Shown: positions 6,116 through 6,754 of the stretch, piece after piece | Numbering within the stretch: the stretch's first letter is position 1 | Layout of the letters: every line of letters starts with the position of its first letter | NCBI GenBank assembly: GCA_002162915.1 | Contig: MABB01000038.1 | Location: 4,303 to 11,056, forward strand | Source: Rhodospirillales bacterium 47_12_T64 | GTDB taxonomy: Bacteria; Pseudomonadota; Alphaproteobacteria; Kiloniellales; Kiloniellaceae | Direction: 5' to 3' | DNA length: 6,754 nt | Program-made: the position numbers and the translations under genes | The notes under the pieces: generated by a model | Told to the model about the DNA's origin: nothing | What the model saw: the letters and a program-made list of their open reading frames with translations, nothing else | Databases searched by the model: none

Positions 6116-6490
6116 CTAAGCCGTCTTTTGCATAAATTCCAATCGATTGCCAACAGCATCTTTAACATAAAACCGTTTATAACCTTCAAGTTTGCTATCC
6201 CATTCAACGGGAATACCAGGTTTTTCGAGAATTTTTGCGAGCGGTATCAGGTCCATGACAAGAAAAGCAGGATGCGCCTTTTCTGCTGGGCGAAAATTTT
6301 TATCCACACCGAGATGCAGATGAAAGCTGTCTGTACGAAACCACACACCGCCCCGACCAGCGAGACTTTCCGGTTTCGCAACCTCTTCCCATCCAAGGAT
6401 ATCTTTATAAAACTGACGGCAAATGTCTTCGCTATTGGCAGGAATTGCCAATTGGACATGATCAAACCCCAGCCAACGGACAGCACTCAT
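6116..6490 (-). CDS. Single-domain VOC (glyoxalase/bleomycin-resistance fold) protein
   Basis: A 124-residue cytoplasmic protein with the paired beta-alpha-beta-beta-beta modules of the vicinal oxygen chelate superfamily. The first module starts at FDHVQLAIP with candidate metal ligand His11 and runs through FYKDILGWEEV and GGVWFRTDSFHLHLGV (His57, His59). The second has KAHPAFLVMDL (His73) and ends in VKDAVGNRLEF with Glu118, the usual last ligand. Ligand residues appear retained, so metal-dependent activity is possible, but the superfamily covers lyases, dioxygenases and drug-binding proteins and the substrate cannot be read. GAGG (6495-6498 on the plus strand) lies four bases before the ATG and fixes the start. 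It follows the dipeptidase gene by 109 bp in the same direction. Confidence 0.9.
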   Translation of the reverse strand: MSAVRWLGFDHVQLAIPANSEDICRQFYKDILGWEEVAKPESLAGRGGVWFRTDSFHLHLGVDKNFRPAEKAHPAFLVMDLIPLAKILEKPGIPVEWDSKLEGYKRFYVKDAVGNRLEFMQKTA

Positions 6491-6563
6491 AATACCTCAC
6501 AATACAATTAATGAGATAAATATACCGCCCCAACACACCAAACGAAACAAATTTAAATCAGGT

Positions 6564-6583
6564 AAGAAGAGACTTTTCTTCTT
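6564..6583. repeat. Perfect 7-bp inverted repeat after the dipeptidase gene
   Basis: AAGAAGA (6564-6570) and TCTTCTT (6577-6583) pair perfectly around a six-base loop. The repeat begins 17 bases after the dipeptidase stop, a terminator-like position, but the stem is AT-rich and lacks a T-run on the minus strand. The rest of the 6491-6599 gap is AT-rich and presumably carries the VOC promoter, which I cannot assign. Confidence 0.3.
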
Positions 6584-6599
6584 TAGATTCAAAAGAGAA

Positions 6600-6754
6600 T
6601 TAAAGACCTGTATGTTCCAGAACATTGAGCCAGTTCTCACTGGCGATTTTCCGTATCAGGTTTTCTCCAAATCCTCTGGCGCGAAAAGCCTCTATCAGTC
6701 TAGGCAACCCGGCAACATCTTTCAGTTCCGCCGGAATAAGACAACCGTCAAAAT
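6600..6754 (-). CDS. Membrane dipeptidase (peptidase M19), C-terminal 50 residues only
   Basis: Reading the minus strand from 6752 to the TAA at 6600-6602 gives 50 residues that match the end of M19 renal-type dipeptidases: FDGCLIPAEL, then VAGLPRLIEAFRARGFGENLIRKIASENWLNVL. The opening FDG corresponds to the family SDFDG segment, whose aspartate contacts the substrate. The helix with LPxLIEAFRARGF and the NWLNVLE end are the usual C-terminal signature. The family are zinc enzymes that cleave dipeptides, including ones with a D-residue at the second position. The active-site metal ligands lie beyond the right edge and cannot be checked. No start codon is present, so this fragment is easily missed by an ORF scan. 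Confidence 0.85.
   Translation of the reverse strand, partial: FDGCLIPAELKDVAGLPRLIEAFRARGFGENLIRKIASENWLNVLEHTGL

Noticed and set aside
6098..6511. A 137-codon plus-strand frame opposite the VOC gene
   Set aside because: It lies over a well-supported VOC gene with a good ribosome site and matches no family; it is an antisense shadow.
1..6754. CRISPR arrays, tRNA genes, insertion sequences, phage or defence systems
   Set aside because: No regularly spaced repeats, cloverleaf-like segments, transposase motifs or terminal repeats were seen on either strand; the window reads as ordinary housekeeping DNA.

Overview
This 6.75 kb window looks like ordinary chromosomal DNA from a proteobacterium, most likely a marine or aquatic alphaproteobacterium of moderate GC content. 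That placement is an inference from protein style: a zinc-type asparaginase, a methyltransferase with a YPYP N-terminus, a small HExxH metallopeptidase and an M19 dipeptidase. No rRNA or other marker gene is present to confirm it. Coding density is high and most intergenic gaps are 50-160 bp.

Layout. (1) Plus strand, 1-3206: the 3' part of an asparaginase II gene cut by the left edge, a TTG-started SAM-dependent methyltransferase with a long C-terminal extension, and an EamA/DMT-type permease. (2) Minus strand, 4793 down to 3227: a pterin-4a-carbinolamine dehydratase, a YkvA/DUF1232 membrane-associated protein and a secreted substrate-binding protein of the SBP_bac_3 type. This last gene converges on the permease gene with only 20 bp between their stops. 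(3) Plus strand, about 4956-5381: a single metallopeptidase gene, divergent from the dehydratase and preceded by a tandem TTGACA. (4) Minus strand, 6754 down to 5399: the last 50 codons of an M19 membrane dipeptidase cut by the right edge, a one-domain VOC protein, and a uracil-DNA-glycosylase-like protein that keeps the four cysteines expected for an Fe-S cluster.

The genes do not form an obvious pathway. Asparaginase, dipeptidase, substrate-binding protein, permease and pterin dehydratase all fit amino acid or peptide metabolism loosely, but their separate orientations and gaps argue for independent housekeeping genes. There is no phage, transposon, CRISPR, tRNA or toxin-antitoxin signal, and no convincing new multi-gene system. 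The items most worth a second look are the methyltransferase extension, the UDG-like protein with a changed motif A, several short inverted repeats in intergenic positions, and the TTGACATTGACA region upstream of the metallopeptidase.
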